DNA from: an uncultured Collinsella sp.
GTDB lineage: Bacteria > Actinomycetota > Coriobacteriia > Coriobacteriales > Coriobacteriaceae
Direction: 5' to 3'
DNA length: 64,000 nt
Assembly: GCA_900546115.1 (NCBI GenBank)
Contig: URBQ01000008.1
Coordinates: forward strand, 1 to 64,000
A program made the position numbers and the translations under genes. The notes beneath the pieces are model-generated. The model saw only the letters and a list, made by a program, of their open reading frames with translations. It had not been told where the DNA came from and made no database searches. How positions within the stretch are numbered: position 1 is the first letter of the stretch; the number at the start of each line of letters is the position of its first letter. Below, piece by piece: positions 16,980-25,261 of the stretch.

Positions 16980-17876
16980 CTAGATATGCTGACGAATCGC
17001 GTCGATATAGGCCCGACCGTAGCGCGTAAGCGTCGTGTTCTTGCGCGTGATGATGCCAATCTCCATGCACTCGTCCACGTCGAGCGGAATCGAGATAATG
17101 CCGGGGCCGTTGAGCTCGTGGCTGATCACGCCCGAGCATACCGTGTAGCCGTTGAGGCCCATGGCCAAATTGAACAACGTCGCACGGTCGCGCACGCGGA
17201 TATTCTTGCGACGCTCAAACGTCGAGGTCAGCTCCTCGGAATAGTAAAACGAGTTGTAGCTGCCCTGCTCGTAGGACAGGAACGGGTAGTCTTCCAGATC
17301 CTCGAGCGTCACGCTGGAGCGGTCCGCCAGCGGATGGTCGGCACAGACGAAGACATGCGGCGTGGCGCAGAAAAGCCCCTCGAATACGAGCTCGTTGGCC
17401 GCCAGCATGCGCTCGATAACCTCGCGGTTATGCTCGGATAAGTACAGGATGCCCAGTTCGCTTTTCATATGCGCGACGTCCTCGATAATCTCGTGAGTCT
17501 GCTCCTCGCGCAGGGTAAAGTCATAGCGCGCGGCATCGAACTCACGGATCACATCGACAAACGCGTTGACGGCAAAGGAATAATGCTGGCAGCTCACACT
17601 AAAGTGCGGCACCTGCTCGGACGCGCCCTTGTACTTGCCTTCGAGCAGATCCGCCTGATCGAGCACCTGGCGCGCGTAGCCCAAGAAGGTCTCGCCCTCC
17701 TCGGACACAATGACACCCTTGTTGGTGCGCTCAAAGATGTGCACACCCATCTCGTTTTCGAGATCGCGGATCGACGCGGTAATCGAAGGCTGCGACACAA
17801 AGAGCCGGCGCGAGGCCTCGGTGATGCTGCCGCATTCGGCAACTTTGACGACATACCTGAGCTGTTGAAGCTTCAT
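16980..17876 (-). CDS. LysR-family regulator, CysB/MetR-like
   Basis: 298 residues; ATG 17876 with GGGAGG 5 nt upstream, so the longer reading is rejected. N-terminal HTH (MKLQQLRYVVKVAECGSITEASRRLFVSQPS begins the domain, split here) is followed by a full effector domain. The HTH resembles CysB/CysL/CmbR-type regulators that often control sulfur amino-acid genes, consistent with the downstream YxjG-like gene. The gene begins 10 bp after the HAD phosphatase stop codon, so the two are probably cotranscribed. Confidence 0.87.
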   Translation of the reverse strand: MKLQQLRYVVKVAECGSITEASRRLFVSQPSITASIRDLENEMGVHIFERTNKGVIVSEEGETFLGYARQVLDQADLLEGKYKGASEQVPHFSVSCQHYSFAVNAFVDVIREFDAARYDFTLREEQTHEIIEDVAHMKSELGILYLSEHNREVIERMLAANELVFEGLFCATPHVFVCADHPLADRSSVTLEDLEDYPFLSYEQGSYNSFYYSEELTSTFERRKNIRVRDRATLFNLAMGLNGYTVCSGVISHELNGPGIISIPLDVDECMEIGIITRKNTTLTRYGRAYIDAIRQHI

Positions 17877-17886
17877 GATGGCCTCC

Positions 17887-18795
17887 CTAGACGTCCGCGA
17901 AACCCGAACCCGCCGCATCTGCCTGACGCATAAACGACGGCATCTCCCCCGTCGCGGCGCAGGCGGCAATCTGATGCAGAGCCCCGGCAACCGCATCGTC
18001 TGCCGCAGCGCCGATATGCCAGCGCGCGGCAGCCGTGACGGCCTCGTTGGCATTGGCGACTGCAACGGAGTTGGGGACGGCACCGATCATGGGCAGGTCG
18101 TTATCGGAATCGCCAAATACGGCCACCTCGTCGGACGTCAGGTCCAAAGCGCGCGCCAGCTCCAGCGCAGCGCAACCCTTGTCCCAACCTGCTGGAAGAA
18201 TGTCGAACAGGCGCACACGATTGTTGGGAAACACAAGCGAGAGTTCCGGCACCTCAGCGGCAACGCGCTCGCGTAGCTCCGCGAGCTCCTCACGCGAACG
18301 AGCACTCCAGATATTCGCCTTGAACACCGACGCGTCATCGACGACAGGACGGCACGGGGCCTCTTCGCCCTTGAGCCATGCGTTGCCGCCCGACTCCATG
18401 GCGCGGCGCACGCGCTCGGGGTCGCTCGTCACACAATAGGCATCGTTGCCCCAAAAGTCATCACCCAGGCCGTAGACCTTCAGATACGTATCGTCGGTCT
18501 CTTGCTCCAAGTAGTCAGCCAAGCGCATAAGGGCGGCATTGTCGGTCGCATGCGAGGCTACCACCTCGCCGTCCACAAACATGACCTGGCCGTTGCAGAA
18601 CGCGCCGGTCGAGAAGCACTCGGCGCGATTGCGGAACATCCAGCCCATCGCGGAGGGCTGGCGACCCGAAACCGGGCCAAAGTGCAGACCCGCCGCCTGC
18701 ATGGCATGAATGCCCTCGATGGCGTAGTCGCTGGCGCCGTCATGCCCGGCTGGAATCAGCGTATCGTCCATATCGGTCAGCACAAGTTTAATCAT
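17887..18795 (-). CDS. Cof-type HAD-superfamily phosphatase
   Basis: 302 residues. Motif I is TDMDDTLIP (first Asp is the nucleophile), motif II SGRQ, motif III lysine in GWDKG, and motif IV GDSDNDLPMIG. The C2 cap between motifs II and III places it in the Cof/YidA type IIB group, which dephosphorylates sugar phosphates and cofactors such as pyridoxal phosphate. Substrate is not determinable. It is first in a likely operon with the LysR gene 10 bp downstream. The -10 TACAAT lies at 18827-18832. Confidence 0.86.
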   Translation of the reverse strand: MIKLVLTDMDDTLIPAGHDGASDYAIEGIHAMQAAGLHFGPVSGRQPSAMGWMFRNRAECFSTGAFCNGQVMFVDGEVVASHATDNAALMRLADYLEQETDDTYLKVYGLGDDFWGNDAYCVTSDPERVRRAMESGGNAWLKGEEAPCRPVVDDASVFKANIWSARSREELAELRERVAAEVPELSLVFPNNRVRLFDILPAGWDKGCAALELARALDLTSDEVAVFGDSDNDLPMIGAVPNSVAVANANEAVTAAARWHIGAAADDAVAGALHQIAACAATGEMPSFMRQADAAGSGFADV

Positions 18796-18826
18796 AAGGC
18801 CCCCTCGGTCATTCTTAATCCCGTCT

Positions 18827-18832
18827 ATTGTA
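18827..18832 (-). promoter_or_regulatory. -10 box for the HAD-LysR transcript
   Basis: TACAAT on the minus strand 32 bp upstream of the HAD start. The -35 region would fall in the adjacent repeat and no good -35 is seen. Confidence 0.4.
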
Positions 18833-18835
18833 CCG

Positions 18836-18937
18836 ACCTGCCAAAAAGAGACAGGTTTATTTTGGCAGGTTTTATCTGGGAAAACGCAAAGCCCCAGTTG
18901 TTACCTGCCAAAATAAACCTGTCCCTTTTTGGCAGGT
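18836..18937. repeat. B-type palindromic repeat, two inverted 35-mers
   Basis: Copies at 18836-18870 and 18903-18937 are reverse complements of each other with one mismatch. Each begins ACCTGCC and ends GGCAGGT. The 32 bp between contain CTGGG and CCCAG arms, so the whole element is one nested inverted repeat. A third copy with the same CTGGG extension is at 39630-39674. Confidence 0.85.
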
Positions 18938-18965
18938 GCGCTAGTATAGGGAACAACAGATTCGA

Positions 18966-19066
18966 TGCGGGAGTGCCGGCGGTGCAAACCACAAGGCTGA
19001 GAGGGCATGGGGCCCAATCCTTTGAACCTGTCAGTTAATGCTGGCGTAGGGAGCATGCCGCCTTTT
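18966..19066 (+). ncRNA. TPP riboswitch (THI element)
   Basis: The diagnostic blocks appear in order: GGGAGTGCC near 18969, CTGAGAGGG at 18997-19005, CCTTTGAACCTG at 19019-19030, and TTAATGCTGGCGTAGGGA at 19035-19052. It binds thiamine pyrophosphate and, with the terminator directly downstream, should switch off transcription of the thiM operon when TPP is plentiful. Confidence 0.95.
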
Positions 19067-19068
19067 TA

Positions 19069-19100
19069 GGGGCGCTGTCTATGCACAGCGCCCCTTTTCT
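19069..19100 (+). terminator. riboswitch-controlled attenuator
   Basis: GGGGCGCTGT (19069-19078) pairs perfectly with ACAGCGCCCC (19085-19094), followed by TTTTCT. It sits between the TPP aptamer and the thiM ribosome site, the arrangement of a transcriptional OFF switch. Confidence 0.88.
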
Positions 19101-19120
19101 ATGCCAAGGAGGCATGTGCA

Positions 19121-19960
19121 GTGATCGATTCGAAACAGCTCAAGCAAAACGTGGTCAAGGCCGTGGAGGAGATTCGCGCCACCAATCCGATGGCGGGCTC
19201 CATCACCAACACGGTGACGATTGACTTTGTCGCCAACGCGCAGCTCGCCGTGGGCGGATCGGCCGCCATGGTCTATCTGCCCGACGAGGGCGAGGCGCTC
19301 GTTGCCGGCGGCGGCGCCATCTATCTGAACATGGGCACACTCTTCCCCATCTACGAGCAGACGATTCCCCGCGCGGCCAAGGCGGCACACGACGCCGGCA
19401 AGCCCTGGGTGCTCGATCCGGTGGGCCTGGGCATCGGCAGCCTGCGCACCCAACTGGTAGGCGAACTCAAGCAGTACAAACCCGCCATCGTGCGCGGCAA
19501 TGCCTCCGAGATTATCGCGCTCGCCGGCCTGTGGGGCCTTGAGGGCGAAGCGGCCGATCTGAGTCGCGTGCGCGGTGTCGATACCACCGACACGGTAGAC
19601 GCCGCCCGCGGCGCCGCCGTGGCGCTCGCCCGCTACACCGGCGGCGCCGTTGTGGTCTCGGGCGAAGTCGACCTGATTACCGACGGCACGACCGTGGCCA
19701 AGTCCCACGGCGGCAGCCCGCTCATGTCCAAGATCACCGGCTGCGGTTGTTCGCAGGGCGGCGTGCTTGCTGTGTACGCCTGCGCTGCCGATCCGTTTAC
19801 GGCAGCCATCTGCGGCACCGCGGTCTACAACGTTGCCGGCACGCGTGCCGCCGCTGCCGCCGATGCCCCGGCAAGCTTTAAGGTCGCCTTTATCGACGAG
19901 CTCTACCGCGCGACCGCCCAAGACATCGCCGATAACCAGCTCGAGCTCGCGGAGGCATAA
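19121..19960 (+). CDS. thiM: hydroxyethylthiazole kinase
   Basis: 279 residues from GTG 19121, with AAGGAGG 8 nt upstream. It phosphorylates 4-methyl-5-(2-hydroxyethyl)thiazole with ATP, a salvage step in thiamine synthesis. Family features include ITNTVTIDFVANAQLAVGGSA at the start (split by the thiazole loop), WVLDPVGLGIGSLRT and the catalytic-cysteine region SKITGCGCSQGG. Normal length. First gene of the riboswitch-controlled operon with the thiamine-binding protein 4 bp downstream and thiE overlapping that. Confidence 0.95.
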   Translation: MIDSKQLKQNVVKAVEEIRATNPMAGSITNTVTIDFVANAQLAVGGSAAMVYLPDEGEALVAGGGAIYLNMGTLFPIYEQTIPRAAKAAHDAGKPWVLDPVGLGIGSLRTQLVGELKQYKPAIVRGNASEIIALAGLWGLEGEAADLSRVRGVDTTDTVDAARGAAVALARYTGGAVVVSGEVDLITDGTTVAKSHGGSPLMSKITGCGCSQGGVLAVYACAADPFTAAICGTAVYNVAGTRAAAAADAPASFKVAFIDELYRATAQDIADNQLELAEA

Positions 19961-19963
19961 GCC

Positions 19964-20305
19964 ATGTCCGAGCCCGCAACCAATACCAGCATGAACACGC
20001 TCGTCGCCGTGGCCATCGCCCCGTGCGGCACCGGCGATGAACTGTCCGCCGAGGTCGCCGAGGTCGTGCGCGTCATTCGCGAGAGCGGCCTTCCCAACCG
20101 CACCACCTCGATGTTCACCGAGATCGAGGGCGACTGGGACGAGGTTATGCAGGTCGTGCGCGACGCAACCTTTGTGTTGGCGAGCAAGGGCATCCGCACC
20201 GAAGTCGTGCTCAAAGCCGATATTCGACCCGGATTTACCGATACCATGACCGGCAAACTCGAGCGCATGGAAGCACAGATCAAAAAGCAGGAGGAAGCAC
20301 GATGA
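19964..20305 (+). CDS. MTH1187/YkoF-type thiamine-binding protein
   Basis: 113 residues of the thiamine-binding (formerly DUF77) fold. It opens VAVAIAPCGTGDELSAEVAEVV and has MFTEIEGDWDEVMQVV in the middle, both typical of the family, which forms beta-alpha dimers or tetramers that bind thiamine or hydroxymethylpyrimidine-like ligands in the cytoplasm. It starts 4 bp after thiM and its stop overlaps the thiE start (ATGA), so translation is coupled. A role in shuttling or buffering a thiamine precursor is inferred from context. Confidence 0.87.
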   Translation: MSEPATNTSMNTLVAVAIAPCGTGDELSAEVAEVVRVIRESGLPNRTTSMFTEIEGDWDEVMQVVRDATFVLASKGIRTEVVLKADIRPGFTDTMTGKLERMEAQIKKQEEAR

Positions 20306-20997
20306 GCATCCGCGACAACCTTGATATCTCGGCCTATCTGGTACTCGGCCCCGAAAACACGCTCGGGCGCCCCGTGGGCGATGTGGTGGCCCAGGCACTC
20401 GATGCCGGCTTTACCTGCATCCAGGTGCGCTCCAAGGTGGCAAGCGCCCGCGAGATCATCGCGCTGACCGGCGGCGCCGCGCAGGCAATCGCACAGGCTG
20501 GCAAGACCGGTCAGGTCGCTTTGCTGATCGACGACCGCCTGGACTGCGTACTCGCCGCGCGCGAGCAGGGCATTGCTGTCGACGGCGTGCACGTGGGCCA
20601 GAGCGATATTCCCGTCGAGGTCTGCCGCAAACTTTTGGGCCCCGATGCCATCGTGGGCCTTTCGGCCCGTTGCGAGGAGATGCTCGAGTACGTCAAGACC
20701 GCCGACATGAGTTTGGTCGACTACCTTGGCATCGGCCCGCTCCACGAGACCGAGACCAAGCGCGACTGCGGACGCGCGGCCGATGGCTCTATCATCACCA
20801 AAAGCTTTGAGGACCTGGCCGCACTCCACGCGGCAAGCCCCGTGCCCATCGTGGTGGGCGGCGGCGTAAAGATGGCCGACCTGCCGCAGCTCAAGGCCAC
20901 CGGCGTCGACGGCTTCTTTGTGGTGAGCGCCGTCTGCAGTGCCGACGACCCCTACGCCGCTGCCAAGGAACTCGTCGACACCTGGCAGCAGGCATAG
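20302..20997 (+). CDS. thiE: thiamine-phosphate synthase
   Basis: 231 residues, a TIM-barrel enzyme joining hydroxymethylpyrimidine pyrophosphate to thiazole phosphate. Recognisable blocks are FTCIQVRSK (beta-2), LLIDDRLDCVLA, DGVHVGQSD, VGLSARCEEM, YLGIGPLHETETK and PIVVGGGVKMADL (phosphate binding). ATG overlaps the preceding stop by 4 bp. thiD is not in the window, so the HMP kinase must be elsewhere. Confidence 0.94.
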   Translation: MSIRDNLDISAYLVLGPENTLGRPVGDVVAQALDAGFTCIQVRSKVASAREIIALTGGAAQAIAQAGKTGQVALLIDDRLDCVLAAREQGIAVDGVHVGQSDIPVEVCRKLLGPDAIVGLSARCEEMLEYVKTADMSLVDYLGIGPLHETETKRDCGRAADGSIITKSFEDLAALHAASPVPIVVGGGVKMADLPQLKATGVDGFFVVSAVCSADDPYAAAKELVDTWQQA

Positions 20998-21041
20998 GCC
21001 TATGCCGAGCAGCTGCTCCGCAGCCTCATACCTTCGACAGC

Positions 21042-21210
21042 GGAAAGCGCATCCCAGTTTGGACGTCCATTCTGGGATGCGCTTTCCATATAGAGGGCCA
21101 GCGGAAAACGCATCCCATTCCAAGCGCAAATTTTGGGATGCGGTTTCCGCGACCGCCCCCTCGCGGAAACCGCATCCCAGTCTGAGCGCATATTCCGGGA
21201 TGCGCTTTCC
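21042..21210. repeat. alternating 15-mer array, 31 bp spacing
   Basis: The motif GGAAASCGCATCCCA lies at 21042, 21103 and 21165, with its reverse complement at 21073, 21134 and 21196. Successive starts are 31, 30, 31, 31 and 31 bp apart, with 15-16 nt spacers. Each adjacent pair folds into a long hairpin. It fills the gap between convergent thiE and the patatin gene and has no coding potential. Confidence 0.85.
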
Positions 21211-21220
21211 GTAGCAGCCC

Positions 21221-22090
21221 TTACCCCGCCAGATACGCTTCCAGCGCGGGCAACGTCGCCTCCGCATCGCGACGGCCGATCTGATAGATGCGTTCGAGTT
21301 CCTCGGGCTCGCGGCACAGCGACGGCACCTTCACCGATTCGCTCGGCCGCACCACAAAGATCTCGCCAGCGGCCTCGCGACGCGCCAGGTCGTCGAGCGT
21401 GGCGTTATATACCTCGTGCCGGTGCTCAAGCGCCGCAACAAACTCCGGATAGTGACGATACACGCGACGCAGCATAGGCATCACGCTATTGGGCTGCTTT
21501 ACAAAGCCCGCCGGCTGCGTCAGCACCACCACGTTGCGGTCATAGCCCTGCGCAAACAGCCATGCGCTGGGAATGGAATCGGCAACGCCGCCATCCAGGT
21601 ACTTGTGCCCCTCAATGGCAACGGGTCGTGTTGCCACGGGAATCGCCGACGACGCCCGGATCCACTCGATATCATGCTCATCACCGTAAGGCAGGTCATG
21701 GTAGACGGCCTGCCCCGTCTTAAGATCGGTACATACGCACGTAAACCGCATGGGGCAGGCGCGATATGCCTCCAGATCGATGGGATCGCGCTCGATGGGT
21801 ACCTCATGATAGGCAAACTCGGCATTGAACATATCGCCGGTTCGCAACCAGCTCGTCACGCTCGCATAGCGCTTGTCGGCGCAATAGGCCTTGTTGTAGC
21901 GAATGGCGCGGCCGATCTGGCGCGATTTAAAGTTGTAGCCAAACGCCGCGCCCGCCGAGACACCCACCATATGGTCGCAGGTTAAGCCGTGCTCCATCCA
22001 TACGTCGAGCACGCCCGCCGTATACATACCGCGGTAGCCGCCTCCCTCGAGCGCAAGCCCCACCGTGGGCGTCGTATCTGGCTGTGCCAT
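21221..22090 (-). CDS. patatin-like phospholipase
   Basis: 289 residues; ATG 22090 follows a GGAGA site and precedes the conserved N-terminus, so the 47 upstream codons are excluded. ALEGGGYRGMYTAGVL contains the oxyanion loop, VGVSAGAAFG the nucleophile Ser (GxSxG), and YLDGGVADSIP the catalytic Asp (DGG). This Ser-Asp dyad family hydrolyses acyl chains from phospholipids or other lipids; bacterial members like YjjU are cytoplasmic or membrane-associated. No signal peptide. It is divergent from the cyclic-di-GMP genes. Confidence 0.9.
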   Translation of the reverse strand: MAQPDTTPTVGLALEGGGYRGMYTAGVLDVWMEHGLTCDHMVGVSAGAAFGYNFKSRQIGRAIRYNKAYCADKRYASVTSWLRTGDMFNAEFAYHEVPIERDPIDLEAYRACPMRFTCVCTDLKTGQAVYHDLPYGDEHDIEWIRASSAIPVATRPVAIEGHKYLDGGVADSIPSAWLFAQGYDRNVVVLTQPAGFVKQPNSVMPMLRRVYRHYPEFVAALEHRHEVYNATLDDLARREAAGEIFVVRPSESVKVPSLCREPEELERIYQIGRRDAEATLPALEAYLAG

Positions 22091-22419
22091 GCGACCATCT
22101 CCGTTCCTGCGTTTTAAAACGAAACAAGTATACCCGTCAACATATATCGCCTCAGTCGCATTTTCATCGAACATCGTCGCGTTACCGTTTGGCGAATAAT
22201 GGCGAATAATGGCCGCCCGCAACATGGGCACCCCTGCATAATTCCATACACTTGTTTATACTACTCAGTAGTTATCAGCAACGAACGTCAGCCGACAAAT
22301 AAACCCAACGACGCAGCAAGGCGGGGGCTTGGAAACACGCGAGGCGTTGAGCAACAACGCGTGTGCACAACGAGCTCGCCCGACGCAATCCGCCCCGACC
22401 CCAGAAAGCCGCCTACAGC
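22091..22419. other. divergent promoter region, 329 bp
   Basis: AT-richer than its surroundings. CGAATAATGG is repeated in tandem at about 22193-22212, and a likely plus-strand -10 (TATACT) is at about 22257. No coding or riboswitch pattern is seen; a GEMM c-di-GMP aptamer was looked for and not found. Confidence 0.4.
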
Positions 22420-25185
22420 ATGGATACCCCCAGCAATTACACTGAAACGCTCGAAAAGACCGTCCGCGACCTTCTCAAGCGTCAGGAGGATCTGGTCAGG
22501 ACCGCCTTTACCGACCAGCTTACCGGGCTTGGCAACCGCGGCGGCTTTGCCCGTTCCCTCGAGGAGCTCTGGGAGCAGGACACCCCCGTTACCATGGCGT
22601 ACATCGATATCGACAATCTCAAGCACTGCAACGACGTCTTTGGCCATGACGAGGGCAACCGCTATATTTTGCAGGTAAGCCTCTATCTCAAGCTGTATAT
22701 GGAGGTGGACGAAGCGGCGTTTCGTCTGGGAGGCGACGAGTTTGCCATCCTGTCTACGATTGCAACCGAGGACGACCTCGCCGAACGTCTGGAACGCTGC
22801 CGAACGGTCCTGCTCAAAAACAACGATGCCGAGATGCCTCACTCGTTTAGCTACGGAGTGGCACACGCCGACCCCGCCCTGGGCGAAGCCCCCAATCGCT
22901 TGACGAACGATGCCGACCATCGCATGTACGACTACAAGCTACGTCATGCCGTGCACCTTGATCGACGCAATATCGCACAAGCCCACACCGACGACTTCGA
23001 AATAAGCGATCGAATTTTCGACGCCCTTTCGATGCTCAACGAAGGCCGTTATTTCTTTATCGAGAACTTGGACAAACATCGAACCCTTTGGTCACAAGGC
23101 GCCTTGCGCGATCTTGGTCTTCCTTCGGAGCATATAGACAACTGTCACGATTATTGGAAAACGCGTGTCCATCCCGATGACCTTGAGGCCTATACCAACG
23201 ACATCGACCAAATCTATGACGGCTCCAAACATCGTCACGTCATGCAGTACCGCGTGCGCAATGCCGCCGGCGATTACATCCTCGGCCGTGTTCGCGGGTT
23301 TCGTATCGACGGCGACGGAAATGTCCCCTCGCTCTATGTCGGCGAGCTCGTCAACCACTCGCTTGCCGAGACCGTCGACGCCGCCACGGGTCTCGGAACG
23401 CAGCGCACGCTGATCAACGCTATCGATGCCTGCCGTCGCGACCGTTGCGAGACGGGGCTTATAGCAGTGCGTGTTCGCGGCACGGCAAAGCTCAACGAGC
23501 TCTACGGGGCCGAGGCCGTCGACAACATGCTCGCCGAATACGCAGGCCGCATGCTGTCGATTACTCGCGGCAGGAGTCGCGTCTTCCGTTCACGCAACGC
23601 CCAGTTCGTCGTGCTTAGCAACAATTTGGATCACGAAGCATTCGAGCAACTGATCCAACATCTCAAAGAGGCCGTTTTCGCTCCCGTTCGAATCGCGGGC
23701 GACACTATTACCCCCGTCTGTCTTGTCGTTCCGGCCTTTTACGAGCACCTGACCAATCAAACGGCCGCCGTTTTAGGCGAACTCGACCGTTGCATTCGCA
23801 CGGCCGGCGGGCTTGTTCCCAACGACAGCCTCCCCATACCCGAGGTGGAGCGCAAAAGCGCCATCGCCGAACGCATCGATCCGCTCACGGGTCTCTATCG
23901 ACCCAGCGAGTTTATGCGCCGCGCCAACGAATTTCTCGAGACAAGGCGCAACGGCGCCTGGTGTATCGCCACCGTCGATATGGGGCACATGCGACTGTTC
24001 AACGAATGGCACGGACAGGCCGAGGGCGACCGCGTACTCGCCGATGTGGGCACGGTTCTCAAGGACATCGAGAATGCCGCCATGGGCGTCGCAGGGTACT
24101 GGGGCCAAGACGATTTTTGCGTACTCATCCCCTTTGAACACGACACCGTCCATCAGATCTATAGCCGCATTCGCCAGGCCGTGGCCAAGCATGATGACGG
24201 CGTGGGTTTCTGGCCGTCCATGGGCGTCTACCCCATCGACTCCAACGAGGAAATCACCATCGATGCGCAGGCCAAGGCCATGTTTACCAATCGGCGTGCA
24301 AAAAACGACTTTAAGGAGCGCATTGCCATTTTCCGCCCCGAGGAGTACGAGCGCGAAATCTCGTTCCACCGCACGCTGACCGAATTCCAGTATGCGCTCT
24401 CAAACGGCCGCATTACCTACTACCTGCAGCCCCAGGTCGACATGGAAACCGGCGAGATCACTGGCGCCGAAGCGCTCACGCGCTGGATTGACAAGGACGG
24501 CTCCCTCATTTCACCCGTCACCTTTATCCCCGCTCTCGAGGAAAGCGGTTTTGTGGTGACGCTCGACAAATACGTTTGGCAGGGCGTTGCCTCGTGGCTG
24601 CGCGGGCGCATCGATCGAGGGCTTCGCGTGGTTCCGATCTCGCTCAACGTGTCGCGCGTGGATATCCTTGCCTGCGACGTTGCCGAGCATATGGGGGCAC
24701 TCGCCGACCAATACAATCTGCCGCCCGAGCTCATGCGCATCGAGATCACCGAGACGGCTTATACGGGAGAGTCCGAAGCTGTGGATAAGCTGACGGCCGA
24801 CCTGCACAACCGCGGCTTCTCGACCTACATGGACGATTTTGGCACCGGCCAGTCCACGCTCGCGATGCTCAAGAACGTCAACGTCGACGTCATCAAGCTC
24901 GACCGCACGTTTGTGCCCGTCGACGGCGATCAAGGCCGTAGTGTGCAAATCATTTCATCAATGCTCGAGATGGCACAGTCGCTCCATCTGCCCGTTGTGA
25001 TCGAAGGCATCGAGACAAATGAGCAGGCAGACATGCTACGCCAAATGGGCGCCCGCTACGCTCAGGGCTTCCTCTACTACCGTCCCATGCAGGCGGAGGA
25101 TTTTGAGGCATTGCTCGATGGTGGCGACAGCAACCAATACGCTCGTGCGCAAACGCCACCGTCGAGGGAGCGCTTGTTCCCATGA
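22420..25185 (+). CDS. GGDEF-PAS-GGDEF-GGDEF-EAL cyclic-di-GMP protein
   Basis: 921 residues from ATG 22420; the ribosome site is weak and the start uncertain. There is no membrane segment. The first GGDEF domain is intact (GGDEF at 104-108) and should make c-di-GMP; no RxxD inhibitory site precedes it. A PAS-like domain follows (about 190-320). Two degenerate GGDEF domains come next; the motif is gone in the first and reads GQDDF in the second. The C-terminal EAL domain (about 655-905) keeps EALTRW, the Asn of LNVSR, EITET, DDFGTG, KLDRTF, EGIET and QGF, so phosphodiesterase activity is plausible. It would be a bifunctional cytoplasmic enzyme with opposite activities. The N-terminal half is paralogous to the next gene. 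Confidence 0.88.
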   Translation: MDTPSNYTETLEKTVRDLLKRQEDLVRTAFTDQLTGLGNRGGFARSLEELWEQDTPVTMAYIDIDNLKHCNDVFGHDEGNRYILQVSLYLKLYMEVDEAAFRLGGDEFAILSTIATEDDLAERLERCRTVLLKNNDAEMPHSFSYGVAHADPALGEAPNRLTNDADHRMYDYKLRHAVHLDRRNIAQAHTDDFEISDRIFDALSMLNEGRYFFIENLDKHRTLWSQGALRDLGLPSEHIDNCHDYWKTRVHPDDLEAYTNDIDQIYDGSKHRHVMQYRVRNAAGDYILGRVRGFRIDGDGNVPSLYVGELVNHSLAETVDAATGLGTQRTLINAIDACRRDRCETGLIAVRVRGTAKLNELYGAEAVDNMLAEYAGRMLSITRGRSRVFRSRNAQFVVLSNNLDHEAFEQLIQHLKEAVFAPVRIAGDTITPVCLVVPAFYEHLTNQTAAVLGELDRCIRTAGGLVPNDSLPIPEVERKSAIAERIDPLTGLYRPSEFMRRANEFLETRRNGAWCIATVDMGHMRLFNEWHGQAEGDRVLADVGTVLKDIENAAMGVAGYWGQDDFCVLIPFEHDTVHQIYSRIRQAVAKHDDGVGFWPSMGVYPIDSNEEITIDAQAKAMFTNRRAKNDFKERIAIFRPEEYEREISFHRTLTEFQYALSNGRITYYLQPQVDMETGEITGAEALTRWIDKDGSLISPVTFIPALEESGFVVTLDKYVWQGVASWLRGRIDRGLRVVPISLNVSRVDILACDVAEHMGALADQYNLPPELMRIEITETAYTGESEAVDKLTADLHNRGFSTYMDDFGTGQSTLAMLKNVNVDVIKLDRTFVPVDGDQGRSVQIISSMLEMAQSLHLPVVIEGIETNEQADMLRQMGARYAQGFLYYRPMQAEDFEALLDGGDSNQYARAQTPPSRERLFP

Positions 25186-25261
25186 GCTAACTAATACCCC
25201 AATCTAAACCGAATTGGGAGTAAGATACAAACCATTGTTCCATCCAAGGAGGCAATCCATC

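Noticed and set aside
22091..22419. GEMM c-di-GMP riboswitch before the GGDEF genes
   Set aside because: Conserved aptamer blocks not found.
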